9,234 nucleotides of DNA from Patescibacteria group bacterium (GCA_018894495.1 JAHIOY010000069.1:1-9234), one strand, 5' to 3'; positions 1 to 7,087 are shown, counted from the first letter of the stretch. Notes: generated from the sequence alone by a model not told the origin. Numbers and translations: made by a program.

Positions 1-639
1 TATCTTGCTCTTGCAGTCCCTTTAATTTCAATAATTACACTAATTCCCGGTTTCACTATTAAAAATATTATTTTACATCCCTGGAAGATTATTACAGGCC
101 CTGGGTTATATATTTTCGCCATTTATTTTTTTGGGACAATGGGATGGGCTTTTTATAATTTGATTAAGAAATATTTTATATCTCAGGGTATAGAACGGAT
201 GCAAATGAAATATTTGTTTTTAGGAGCGACACTTTCTTCTCTATTTGGTAGTTTTTGTAACTTAATTTTACCCCTACAGGGTGACTACAGATTTGTTTGG
301 TTAGGTCCTGTTTTTACAATTTTTCTTATTGGTTTTACCGCTCTCGCTATTCTCAAATACCATCTTTTTGAAATTAGGGTGATTTTGACTGAGCTTTTGG
401 TGGGGGTGATGGGAATAATTTTGTTGGTTTTGCCGTTTTTGATGCCAAGCCTAACCCTGAAAGCTTTGACCATTGCTATCTTTCTTTTATTCTGTATCTT
501 TGGTTATTATTTAATTAGAGCTACCCATGAAGAATCAAAAAGAAGAGAAGAAGCTGAAGTTTTAGCGGCGAGAGAAAGGATTTTAAAAGAAGAGGCGGAA
601 AGATTGGCAAAAGAAAGAGGGAAATTGGCTGAGCAATAA
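1..639 (+). CDS. Sensor histidine kinase, N-terminal membrane half (5' partial, frameshifted)
   Basis: The frame is open from the first base of the window, so the start codon lies upstream; 212 residues are visible. About six hydrophobic stretches (roughly residues 2-18, 35-56, 70-90, 100-119, 130-149, 153-173) form a multi-pass membrane sensor region. A charged, probably coiled-coil linker rich in Glu, Lys and Arg follows (175-212). The junction HLFEIRVILTELLV resembles the N-terminal 7TM-type sensor region of histidine kinases common in Patescibacteria (family knowledge from memory, not a search). The frame stops at TAA 637-639, exactly where the HisKA domain should begin, and that domain continues in the next frame from about 635. 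I read the two parts as one gene broken by an insertion of one base (or loss of two), or by a sequencing error. The stimulus is unknown. Confidence 0.8.
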   Translation, partial: YLALAVPLISIITLIPGFTIKNIILHPWKIITGPGLYIFAIYFFGTMGWAFYNLIKKYFISQGIERMQMKYLFLGATLSSLFGSFCNLILPLQGDYRFVWLGPVFTIFLIGFTALAILKYHLFEIRVILTELLVGVMGIILLVLPFLMPSLTLKALTIAIFLLFCIFGYYLIRATHEESKRREEAEVLAARERILKEEAERLAKERGKLAEQ

Positions 640-643
640 TCAA

Positions 644-1324
644 ATGTTTTTAACTGGTCAACACCATACCAGAACCCCTCTTTCTAACATCAAAAACTTT
701 GCTTGCTTCCTTTTAGATGGCGGATTTGGACACATAAATAAAGGACAAAAACAGGCCTTAAAAATTATTATTAACAAGGTTGAAGAATCAGTTGATTTGG
801 CTAATCTCTATTTAGATGTCTCTGAATTTGAAGCAGGAAAGGGCTTTCTTGATAAAAAGGAAGTCTATTTAGAAAAAATCATCAGAGACCAAATGAAAAA
901 ATTAGCTTACGAAGCAAAATTAAAAGGAGTTAAAATTACTTTCAAATCTGACAAGGATTTATCTAAAATCTTAGTTGACCCTGAAAAAATAGGACTGGTC
1001 TATTACACCTTATTAGACAATGCCATAAAATATACCCCTCAAAAAGAAGGAAAAATAATTCTCGGCTTAAAGAAAACCGAAAAAGAAACAATTTTATTCT
1101 CCTGTCAGGATAACGGCATTGGTATAAAAAAAGAAGAAATTTCGAGTATAGCCAAGGCTGCCTTTCAAAGGTCAAAAGAAGCCAGGAGCGTTCACGGAAC
1201 CGGAAAGGGCCTAGCCCTCTATCTTTCACGTTTAATCGTTGAAGCTCATCAGGGTGAACTCTGGGCTGAATCCGAAGGTCTAAGTAAAGGTTCAACTTTT
1301 TATGTGGAATTGCCAATGAAATAG
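644..1324 (+). CDS. Sensor histidine kinase, catalytic half (HisKA + HATPase)
   Basis: This 226-residue frame carries the transmitter of the kinase whose membrane half ends at 639. The H box is QHHTRTPL, with the likely phospho-accepting His at residue 7. The ATP-binding domain shows an N box (LLDNAIKYT, Asn126), a G1 box (DNGIG, 156-160), an F-box Phe174 and a G2 box (GTGKGL, 185-190), and ends in a usual STFYVEL strand. It would autophosphorylate and pass phosphate to a response regulator; the regulator at 6676 is the obvious candidate partner. The ATG at 644 is 4 bases after the upstream stop, so termination-reinitiation could make a soluble kinase fragment, but no Shine-Dalgarno is near. 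Without the frameshift, translation would run through NNQMF into the H box as one protein. The last 50 coding bases before the final four codons recur at 6612. Confidence 0.85.
   Translation: MFLTGQHHTRTPLSNIKNFACFLLDGGFGHINKGQKQALKIIINKVEESVDLANLYLDVSEFEAGKGFLDKKEVYLEKIIRDQMKKLAYEAKLKGVKITFKSDKDLSKILVDPEKIGLVYYTLLDNAIKYTPQKEGKIILGLKKTEKETILFSCQDNGIGIKKEEISSIAKAAFQRSKEARSVHGTGKGLALYLSRLIVEAHQGELWAESEGLSKGSTFYVELPMK
1262..1311 (+). repeat. Direct repeat, left copy (3' end of kinase gene)
   Basis: These 50 bases encode WAESEGLSKGSTFYVEL of the kinase. They recur at 6612-6661 with a single synonymous difference (C at 1273, T at 6623). Similarity stops abruptly on the left of both copies. To the right it falls to a weak match in which the stop codons still align (LPMK here, LAIR in the other copy). 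The two copies lie 5350 bases apart and bracket the methyltransferase-to-valS block. Confidence 0.9.
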
Positions 1325-1337
1325 ACAGTTTTTTATA

Positions 1338-2264
1338 ATGAAAGAGCGAAAAATTTTTACAAATTACATTTCTAAACTTCCAAATATCTTTAATCGATAT
1401 TTTAATATTGGATGCAAATTAACTAATTTTAAATGTCTAGATGATACATATACGTTTGTATTAGGAGTTATGAGAACTGCTCAAATTCTTCAAAAATATC
1501 AAAAAAAAATTAATCTCCTCGAGGCTGCTTGCGGAAGCGGTTTAGTTGCATTACATTTATTAAAGAAGGGATTAGTTAATCAAGTGGAAGGTTTTGACTT
1601 AGATTTCCAGGCAGTAGAGAGAAGTATCGGAAATGCTAAAAAATTAAATTGCGAACATCAAAGCCATTTCTTTAGCGGAGATTTATTTAATATTCAGGGG
1701 GTTTTAAAGAACTTGAAATATTCTCCTCATTTACTTATCTGTAATCCGCCTTGGATTCCTATCCCGAAAGGATTATATACACCTCGCATTATTGATGGAG
1801 GTATCAATGGCACAAAATTTGTTCCCCCGATTTTCAAATTAGCTCAGAAGATAGGGGCAGGAATGATTTCATTAAATACTTCTTCCCTTTCTTTTATTGA
1901 AAAAATATGGGAACAAGTTAGATATTTCAAATTACAACTTATAGAATCAATTATCTGTTTTAATTATCTTGGAGAACTCACTGGTCGTTCGGAAATTAAA
2001 AAACATATTAAGAGTTTAAAATATTCTTTTATTTCAACTCATAAAAGTAGTCAAGACTTTATTGGTACCAATCAGGACCTTTATCTAATTATAAATTTAA
2101 TTTTAAGTAGTAAGGAAATTTCAAATAATCCCATCTCAAGTAATCAATTTTATGAACTTTTAAAAAATTTCCAAAAATATGGATTACAGATAAGTAAAAT
2201 TTATTATAAAGATCAACGTCTTCATTTTTATTATTTCACCGGTAATTTTTTAAAAGTAAAATGA
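1338..2264 (+). CDS. Class I SAM-dependent methyltransferase (NPPW type)
   Basis: The product has 308 residues. A Rossmann-type SAM-binding core is visible: motif I LLEAACGSG (60-68), acidic residues of motif II in GFDLD (85-89), and the catalytic-loop motif NPPW (136-139) followed by IPIPKG and an IDGG segment. (N/D)PP(Y/F/W) is typical of enzymes that methylate planar amide or amine nitrogens, such as the PrmC/HemK glutamine methyltransferases and adenine-N6 enzymes. The arrangement NPPWIP...DGG is closest in style to PrmC, but the C-terminal 120 residues are not recognised and the substrate is unknown. It begins 13 bases after the kinase stop, has no Shine-Dalgarno, and its end overlaps the next start by 4 bases (ATGA), suggesting translational coupling. 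It is strongly AT-rich: sampled 60-base lines give about 23% GC. Confidence 0.8.
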   Translation: MKERKIFTNYISKLPNIFNRYFNIGCKLTNFKCLDDTYTFVLGVMRTAQILQKYQKKINLLEAACGSGLVALHLLKKGLVNQVEGFDLDFQAVERSIGNAKKLNCEHQSHFFSGDLFNIQGVLKNLKYSPHLLICNPPWIPIPKGLYTPRIIDGGINGTKFVPPIFKLAQKIGAGMISLNTSSLSFIEKIWEQVRYFKLQLIESIICFNYLGELTGRSEIKKHIKSLKYSFISTHKSSQDFIGTNQDLYLIINLILSSKEISNNPISSNQFYELLKNFQKYGLQISKIYYKDQRLHFYYFTGNFLKVK

Positions 2265-3178
2265 TTAAAAATTTTTTAACAATCGCAGAAATATCTAGAA
2301 AAGATATTCGAGATATTCTATCGTTAGCAGAAAGATTAAAAAAGGGTTTAATAAAAATTAAAAAGGTTTTAAAAGAAAAAAATATTGTTATATTTTTCCA
2401 AAAGCCATCTTTAAGAACAAGAATTTCTTTGGAATGTGCAATTGATAAATTGGGAGGCAATTCGATTTTTTTAACAGATAACGAAGTTGGATTAGGGAAA
2501 AGAGAAATAGCAAAGGATGTTATTTTAGATTTAAATCGTTTTGTTGACGGAATAATTGCGAGGGTTTATAATCATAAAGATCTAGAACAAATGGTTAGAT
2601 ACGCGGAAATACCCGTAATTAATGCATTATCAGATCTTGAGCATCCCCTTCAGGCTTTAGCCGATCTTTTGACAATTAAAGAAAAGAAAGGGAAATTAAA
2701 AGGATTAAACCTAGGTTTTATCGGATATGGTGATAATGTGCCTATTTCTTTGCTATTTGCTTCTATTAAATTTGGAATAAATTTCTCTATTGCATCATCT
2801 CCTAATTATTCCATACCATTATCTATTCAAGAAAAAGCCCGTATCCAAGCGAGTCAAACCAAAGCGAAAATATTGTTTTTAAGTGAACCAGATCTAGTAG
2901 CTCGAAATGCAGATATTTTATATACTCAACAATTTGTTCCGATGGGCAAAGAAAAAGAAGCTAACAAAATTAGAAAAGCATTTAAAAAATTTAGCGTTAC
3001 TAAAGAATTATTAAAATTAGCTAAGAGAGATGTTATTTTTATGCATTGTCTACCGGCATACAGAGGAGAAGAGGTAACAAATGATATTATTGATTCTCAA
3101 CTAAGTATTGTATTTGATCAGGCAGAAAATCGTTTATGGACCACTATAGCATTATTTATTAAAATTTACGGAACATGA
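2261..3178 (+). CDS. Ornithine carbamoyltransferase-like enzyme with altered amino-acid site
   Basis: At 305 residues it has full family length for a transcarbamylase, which transfers a carbamoyl group from carbamoyl phosphate to an amine. The carbamoyl-phosphate site is intact: SLRTR (50-54), HPLQALADLLTI (128-139) and MHCLPA (261-266), with Arg291 in ENRL. The second-substrate loop departs from ornithine enzymes. Where they usually have a TDVWVSMG-like sequence, this protein has TQQFVPMG (222-229), so the Asp and Ser that contact ornithine are Gln223 and Pro227. The Asn of the GDNV segment (159) remains. Ornithine carbamoyltransferase is the nearest familiar name, but another amine acceptor is plausible, so I give no symbol. 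It sits between a methyltransferase and a radical SAM enzyme with 4-base overlaps on both sides, and no other arginine or arginine-deiminase gene is nearby. Confidence 0.8.
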   Translation: MIKNFLTIAEISRKDIRDILSLAERLKKGLIKIKKVLKEKNIVIFFQKPSLRTRISLECAIDKLGGNSIFLTDNEVGLGKREIAKDVILDLNRFVDGIIARVYNHKDLEQMVRYAEIPVINALSDLEHPLQALADLLTIKEKKGKLKGLNLGFIGYGDNVPISLLFASIKFGINFSIASSPNYSIPLSIQEKARIQASQTKAKILFLSEPDLVARNADILYTQQFVPMGKEKEANKIRKAFKKFSVTKELLKLAKRDVIFMHCLPAYRGEEVTNDIIDSQLSIVFDQAENRLWTTIALFIKIYGT

Positions 3179-4251
3179 TTAAAGAGGTAAAAAAAATTAA
3201 AACACCTCCGGGTATGCACGGATGGAATTTTTCAAGAAAGAAAGAAAAAGAAGCTAGAAAAGAAGGAAAAATGTTAATGATGTATTTAGATTTTACTGCC
3301 GTTTGCGATCTCCGCTGTATATATTGCCAAACAAGATCAGGTAAACCATTACCCGGAGAGCTTAATTGGGAAGAAAGAAAAAATGTGATTGACCAAGCAA
3401 AAGAATTGGGTTGCGAAACAATTCATATTGCCGGCCAAGGAGAACCAACTATCGATCCACTATTTTGGAAAACTATTGAGTATATCCGCAAAAAGGATAT
3501 TATTCCAGTTGTTTTCACTTCTGGAATGCATATTGATAAAAGTTTTGCTAAAAGACTATTTGATTTAGATGTCTCGATAATAATAAAAATACATAGTTTT
3601 GATCCAAAAAATCAGGATTGGTTAGCAGGAATGAGGGGTTATGCCAAGAAAAGAGATATAGCTATTCAACATTTATTTGAAGTAGGATTTAATAAAACTT
3701 ATCCAACAAGAATAGGAGGGGATACATTGATAGTTCGACAAAACATTAATGAAATTCCAGATATTTTTCGATGGGCGAGAAACAATAATGTCTTCCCTGA
3801 GATTAAAACCCTTCTTTCAGCACATAGAGGAGCGTCAAAATTTGTAAAAGAAAAAATGGCTGTTTCTGCCGATGAAATCCGCCAACTCCATTATAAATGT
3901 TTAAAGATTGACCAGGAAGAATTTGGGTATTCGTGGAAACCACACCCTCCTTATATAGGATGGTATTGCGATTTTTATTACTATCACATGTATGTCAATA
4001 TTCAAGGCGATATTATGCCTTGCGTGGGCTGGGTTTTGCAACCACCGTTGGGAAATATAAAAACTCACTCTCTCCAAGAAATATGGGAGTCTCCAATTAT
4101 GTATAAAGTAAGAAATATTGATAAATTTCTTAAGGGTCGCTGTACAAAATGCTTGGTTGATTGTTATGGTTGTCCGTGTAGGCGTATTTTCAAAACTGGC
4201 AAAATTGAAAGCGCCTTTAAAAGTGAAGGATGTTGGGAATCTAATTTATAA
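3175..4251 (+). CDS. Radical SAM protein with SPASM-type C-terminal cluster domain
   Basis: The product has 358 residues. The radical SAM motif CX3CX2C is Cys44, Cys48 and Cys51 (CDLRCIYC), which binds the [4Fe-4S] cluster that cleaves SAM. AGQGEP (86-91) matches the GGE-type SAM-binding strand. The C-terminal region is cysteine-rich: Cys265, then G278-X4-Cys283, and Cys323, 326, 330, 333, 335 and 353. This is a SPASM-like arrangement for auxiliary Fe-S clusters, though the central spacing differs from the textbook CX2CX5CX3C. SPASM enzymes often modify ribosomal peptides or other polypeptides, but some act on small molecules. The start overlaps the carbamoyltransferase stop (ATGA), so the two are probably translated together. 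The substrate is unknown, and I see no convincing precursor peptide gene. Confidence 0.88.
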   Translation: MIKEVKKIKTPPGMHGWNFSRKKEKEARKEGKMLMMYLDFTAVCDLRCIYCQTRSGKPLPGELNWEERKNVIDQAKELGCETIHIAGQGEPTIDPLFWKTIEYIRKKDIIPVVFTSGMHIDKSFAKRLFDLDVSIIIKIHSFDPKNQDWLAGMRGYAKKRDIAIQHLFEVGFNKTYPTRIGGDTLIVRQNINEIPDIFRWARNNNVFPEIKTLLSAHRGASKFVKEKMAVSADEIRQLHYKCLKIDQEEFGYSWKPHPPYIGWYCDFYYYHMYVNIQGDIMPCVGWVLQPPLGNIKTHSLQEIWESPIMYKVRNIDKFLKGRCTKCLVDCYGCPCRRIFKTGKIESAFKSEGCWESNL

Positions 4252-4266
4252 ACCAATGGTTTTTTT
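4250..4266 (+). terminator. Weak possible intrinsic terminator after the radical SAM gene
   Basis: AAACC-AAT-GGTTT forms a 5-bp stem with a 3-base loop, followed immediately by more T residues. The stem is short and has only two G-C pairs, so termination would be partial at best. It overlaps the stop codon of the radical SAM gene and lies in the 55-base gap before valS. Confidence 0.3.
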
Positions 4267-4306
4267 GTTTGAATAAAAAAAATATAAAATAAATAATAAA
4301 AGATTG

Positions 4307-6463
4307 ATGAACCAAATGGAAACTACTTATAAGCCCAGAAATATTGAATCAAAAATTTATAAGATGTGGGAAAAAGGAGGATACTTTACTCCTCCGATTA
4401 ACTATTCTAAAAAGCCGTTTGTGATTATAATGCCGCCACCAAATGCTAATGGTATTTTACATATCGGTCATGCTGTTTTTGTTACAATTGAAGATATTAT
4501 GATTAGATATCATCGGATGAAAGGTGAACCTACGCTTTGGCTTCCTGGTGCTGATCACGCCGGGATTATGACTCAGGTAGTGTATGAGAAAGAATTAGCC
4601 AAACAAGGGAAGACACGATTTGATTTGGGACGAAAAGAATTTTATAAGCAAACTTATGAATTTACGATGAAAAATCGAGAAATAATGGAAAATCAGTTGA
4701 GAAGATTAGGAGCGAGTTGTGATTGGAGCGGAAAAAAGTTCACCCTGGAATCAAAAATCAGTAAAGCTGTTTATTATACCTTTAAAAAGATGTATAATGA
4801 CGGCTTGATCTACCGAGGTGAAAGAATTATTAACTGGTGTCCCCGTTGTAAAACTGCCCTCTCAGATTTAGAGGTAAAATATGAAAATCGTTCTACCAAG
4901 TTAACTTTCATTAATTACCCAATTGAAGATTCTAAGGATTTCATTACTGTGGCAACAACCAGACCAGAAACGATGCTCGGCGATACCGCCGTAGCAGTTA
5001 ATCCGGAAGATAAACGCTACAAGAATTTACTAAAGAAAAACATTAAAATCCAATTACCCTTAACAAATCGGTTGATTCCATTGGTTGCTGATGAGAGAGT
5101 TGAAATTGAATTTGGTACTGGTGCAGTAAAAGTAACCCCGGGACATGACCCAGTAGATTTTGAAATTGGGGAACAGCATCAATTGCCAATAATTAAGATA
5201 ATTGATCAAGGTGGGAAAGTGACAAAGGAGGCTGGCAGCGATTATGCTGGTTTAGATGTAATTTCTTGCCGCAAAAAGGTTATAGAAGATTTAGAAAAGA
5301 AAGGGCTTTTAGTAAAACAGGAAGATTATCAGCATTCGGTCGGGAGTTGTGAAAGATGCCAAACTATTATTGAGCCTTTAGTTTCCCAGCAGTGGTTTAT
5401 TAGAATCAAAAACCTAGCTGAACCAGCCATTAAAGCAGTAAAACAAAAGAAAATAAAATTTATTCCTGATTATTTTACCAAAATTTATTATAATTGGATG
5501 GAAAATATCAAGGACTGGTGTATCTCGCGACAAATCTGGTGGGGACATCGAATACCTGCTTGGTATTGTGAATGCGGAGAGATGATAGTAGATATTAATT
5601 CGCCGAAAACTTGTTCGAAATGTAAAAGTAGCAATTTACATCAAGATTCTGACACTCTTGACACATGGTTCTCTTCGGGCCAGTGGCCATTTACGGTTTT
5701 TAGTTGGCCAAAGAAGACTGAGGATTACAAATATTTCTATCCAACAACTGTTATGGAAACTGGCTGGGATATCTTATTTTTCTGGGTGGCTCGGATGATA
5801 ATGTTAGGCATTTACTGTACTGGAAAAGTTCCTTTTAAGTATGTCTACCTTCACGGATTGGTTAGAGATAAAGACCGTCAAAAAATGTCTAAATCCAAGG
5901 GTAATGTAATTGATCCTTTGGGAGTGGTAGATTTATACGGCGCTGATGCTCTAAGAATGGCTCTTGTTTTCGGAACTTCTGCTGGTAGTGATATTATAAT
6001 TTCTGAGGAAAAAATTATTGCCCATCGTCGTTTTGCTAATAAAATTTGGAATGCGGCAAGATTTATCCTCACGAATCTTAGTGGCGACATTGACCTCTTA
6101 AAGATTAAACGAGAAGATCTTCAATTTACAAAAGAAGACTATTGGATTCTTTCTGAGCTTAACTTGACCATAGAAAAAATTGAACGAGCTTTTCAAAAAT
6201 TCAATTTTCACCAAGCGGCAGAAGAGATTTACGGCTTTTTCTGGCATAAATTCTGTGATAAGACGATCGAAGATATTAAAAAAAGACTTCGCAACGGCCA
6301 AAACCTACAAGATAAATTGACAGGTAAATGGATATTATACCATGTACTTCTTGTCTCACTTAAACTCCTTCATCCATTTATGCCCTTTCTTACAGAAGAA
6401 ATTTATCAACTACTTCCTGCAAAACCTAAAAAAGCCTTAATAATCGAAGATTGGCCCAAATAA
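4307..6463 (+). CDS. valS: Valine--tRNA ligase, compact form lacking the C-terminal arm
   Basis: This class I aminoacyl-tRNA synthetase charges tRNA-Val. The HIGH motif is LHIGHA (about 51-56) after PPPNANG, and KMSKS is at 526-530. The editing (CP1) domain has TTRPETMLGD (about 217-226) and GTGAVKVTPGHDPVDF, both characteristic of ValRS. Zinc-knuckle cysteine pairs occur (NWCPRC, CERC, and CEC...CSKC before DTLDTWFSSGQWPF). At 718 residues it is much shorter than the roughly 850-950 of typical bacterial ValRS: it ends at IIEDWPK, within or just after the anticodon-binding domain, without the C-terminal coiled-coil arm. I recall short ValRS in Patescibacteria, so this may be natural. A TTG at 4304 and ATGs at 4307 and 4316 are in frame; none has a good Shine-Dalgarno, and I chose the first ATG. 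GC is nearer the kinase than the preceding operon. Confidence 0.93.
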   Translation: MNQMETTYKPRNIESKIYKMWEKGGYFTPPINYSKKPFVIIMPPPNANGILHIGHAVFVTIEDIMIRYHRMKGEPTLWLPGADHAGIMTQVVYEKELAKQGKTRFDLGRKEFYKQTYEFTMKNREIMENQLRRLGASCDWSGKKFTLESKISKAVYYTFKKMYNDGLIYRGERIINWCPRCKTALSDLEVKYENRSTKLTFINYPIEDSKDFITVATTRPETMLGDTAVAVNPEDKRYKNLLKKNIKIQLPLTNRLIPLVADERVEIEFGTGAVKVTPGHDPVDFEIGEQHQLPIIKIIDQGGKVTKEAGSDYAGLDVISCRKKVIEDLEKKGLLVKQEDYQHSVGSCERCQTIIEPLVSQQWFIRIKNLAEPAIKAVKQKKIKFIPDYFTKIYYNWMENIKDWCISRQIWWGHRIPAWYCECGEMIVDINSPKTCSKCKSSNLHQDSDTLDTWFSSGQWPFTVFSWPKKTEDYKYFYPTTVMETGWDILFFWVARMIMLGIYCTGKVPFKYVYLHGLVRDKDRQKMSKSKGNVIDPLGVVDLYGADALRMALVFGTSAGSDIIISEEKIIAHRRFANKIWNAARFILTNLSGDIDLLKIKREDLQFTKEDYWILSELNLTIEKIERAFQKFNFHQAAEEIYGFFWHKFCDKTIEDIKKRLRNGQNLQDKLTGKWILYHVLLVSLKLLHPFMPFLTEEIYQLLPAKPKKALIIEDWPK

Positions 6464-6611
6464 CTTTGATTAGTCTCTACAAAGTAAAAGTTAAACCTCC
6501 ACAGAGTTCCAAGAGTACTTATAGTAAAACCTTAGGCAGCAGGGATAAGATAGGTGTTGTAGGATTGAGTGTTTATATTACTAAAAATTCGGTGTAATAC
6601 ACAACCGAATT
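6464..6611. other. Intergenic stretch between valS and the kinase-tail remnant
   Basis: These 148 bases hold no recognisable gene or RNA. A small hairpin (6463-6468 with 6480-6485, ACTTTG/CAAAGT) overlaps the valS stop, and a better one lies at 6585-6612. A + strand frame is open from 6430 to 6597 but has no ATG and encodes nothing I recognise. No convincing promoter for the downstream regulator is visible. Confidence 0.5.
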
Positions 6612-6612
6612 T
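6585..6612. other. Hairpin abutting the right direct repeat
   Basis: AAATTCGGT (6585-6593) and ACCGAATTT (6604-6612) are a perfect 9-bp inverted repeat with a 10-base loop; GT/AC pairs in the loop could extend the stem past a bulge. Its right arm ends on the first base of the repeated kinase tail. It has no T-tract typical of a terminator. It may be a recombination or target site, or may be chance. Confidence 0.5.
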
Positions 6613-6661
6613 GGGCTGAATCTGAAGGTCTAAGTAAAGGTTCAACTTTTTATGTGGAATT
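6612..6661 (+). repeat. Direct repeat, right copy
   Basis: This is the second copy of the sequence at 1262-1311, with 49 of 50 bases identical. Homology to the kinase gene begins sharply at 6612, immediately after the hairpin. The repeat lies directly upstream of the response regulator gene, so the pair of repeats brackets the block between the kinase and its likely partner. Confidence 0.9.
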
Positions 6662-6674
6662 AGCGATAAGATAA
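6612..6674 (+). pseudogene. Remnant of a histidine kinase C-terminus
   Basis: The frame reads WAESEGLSKGSTFYVELAIR followed by TAA (6672-6674): the last 20 residues of a HATPase domain, matching the end of the kinase at 644-1324 except for the last three residues. The frame closes upstream at a TAA (6582-6584) with no start, so nothing else of the kinase is present. The stop is 1 base before the response regulator ATG, the spacing expected of a kinase-regulator operon. The fragment therefore marks where a kinase gene once joined the regulator gene. Confidence 0.85.
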
Positions 6675-6675
6675 T

Positions 6676-7065
6676 ATGGCAAAGAAGATTCTTTTAATTG
6701 AAGATGATTTGGCAACAATTGAGATTTATGAAAGGGCTTTTAAACAAGCTGGATTTGAAATTGAATCACTAATTACTGGCTTTCAGGCTCGAGGGAGATT
6801 AAGAGAAATCAGAGAAGGCAAAAAAGAAAAACCAGACCTAATTTTATTAGACCTTCTTTTACCAGATATAACAAACGGCACTCCGCTCTTAAAAGAGATA
6901 AAAGAACAGACCCAAACCAAAGATATTCTTGTTTTTGTTTTGACCAATTACCCCGACCTTCAATTAGGCAGAAAACTACTTCGAGAAGGAGCTGATAAAT
7001 TTTTGATTAAAACCAATTATCCCCCTAGTCAATTAGTTCAAACAGTAAAGGAAGCATTAAAATAG
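6676..7065 (+). CDS. Single-domain response regulator (CheY-like receiver)
   Basis: The 129-residue product is a lone receiver domain with no output domain. The acidic pocket is Glu9-Asp10-Asp11 (LLIEDD), the phospho-acceptor is Asp59 (LILLDLLLPD), the switch residue is Thr90 (VFVLTN) and the conserved Lys is Lys112 (FLIKT). It would receive phosphate from a histidine kinase and signal by protein contact, or act as a phosphate carrier in a relay. The ATG follows the stop of the kinase-tail remnant by one base and has no Shine-Dalgarno, suggesting that translation was once coupled to a kinase gene now represented only by 20 codons. The likely partner kinase is at 1-1324. A strong terminator lies 22 bases after its stop. 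Confidence 0.93.
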   Translation: MAKKILLIEDDLATIEIYERAFKQAGFEIESLITGFQARGRLREIREGKKEKPDLILLDLLLPDITNGTPLLKEIKEQTQTKDILVFVLTNYPDLQLGRKLLREGADKFLIKTNYPPSQLVQTVKEALK

Positions 7066-7087
7066 ATCCCATTAGAAATATTATCCT

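Noticed and set aside
1310..1339. Promoter-like TTGCCA and TATAAT with an 18-bp spacer before the methyltransferase
   Set aside because: The -10 box overlaps the methyltransferase ATG, so a transcript from it would begin inside the gene and lack the start codon. No good later start in frame is visible.
6430..6597. Open + strand frame between valS and the response regulator, a possible precursor peptide for the radical SAM enzyme
   Set aside because: It has no ATG, no Shine-Dalgarno, no cysteine or recognisable leader and core, and it is short enough to occur by chance in AT-rich DNA.
1312..6611. Integrase, transposase or other recombinase that would move the bracketed block
   Set aside because: All four genes in the block have other clear identities, and the remaining gaps are too short for a recombinase gene.
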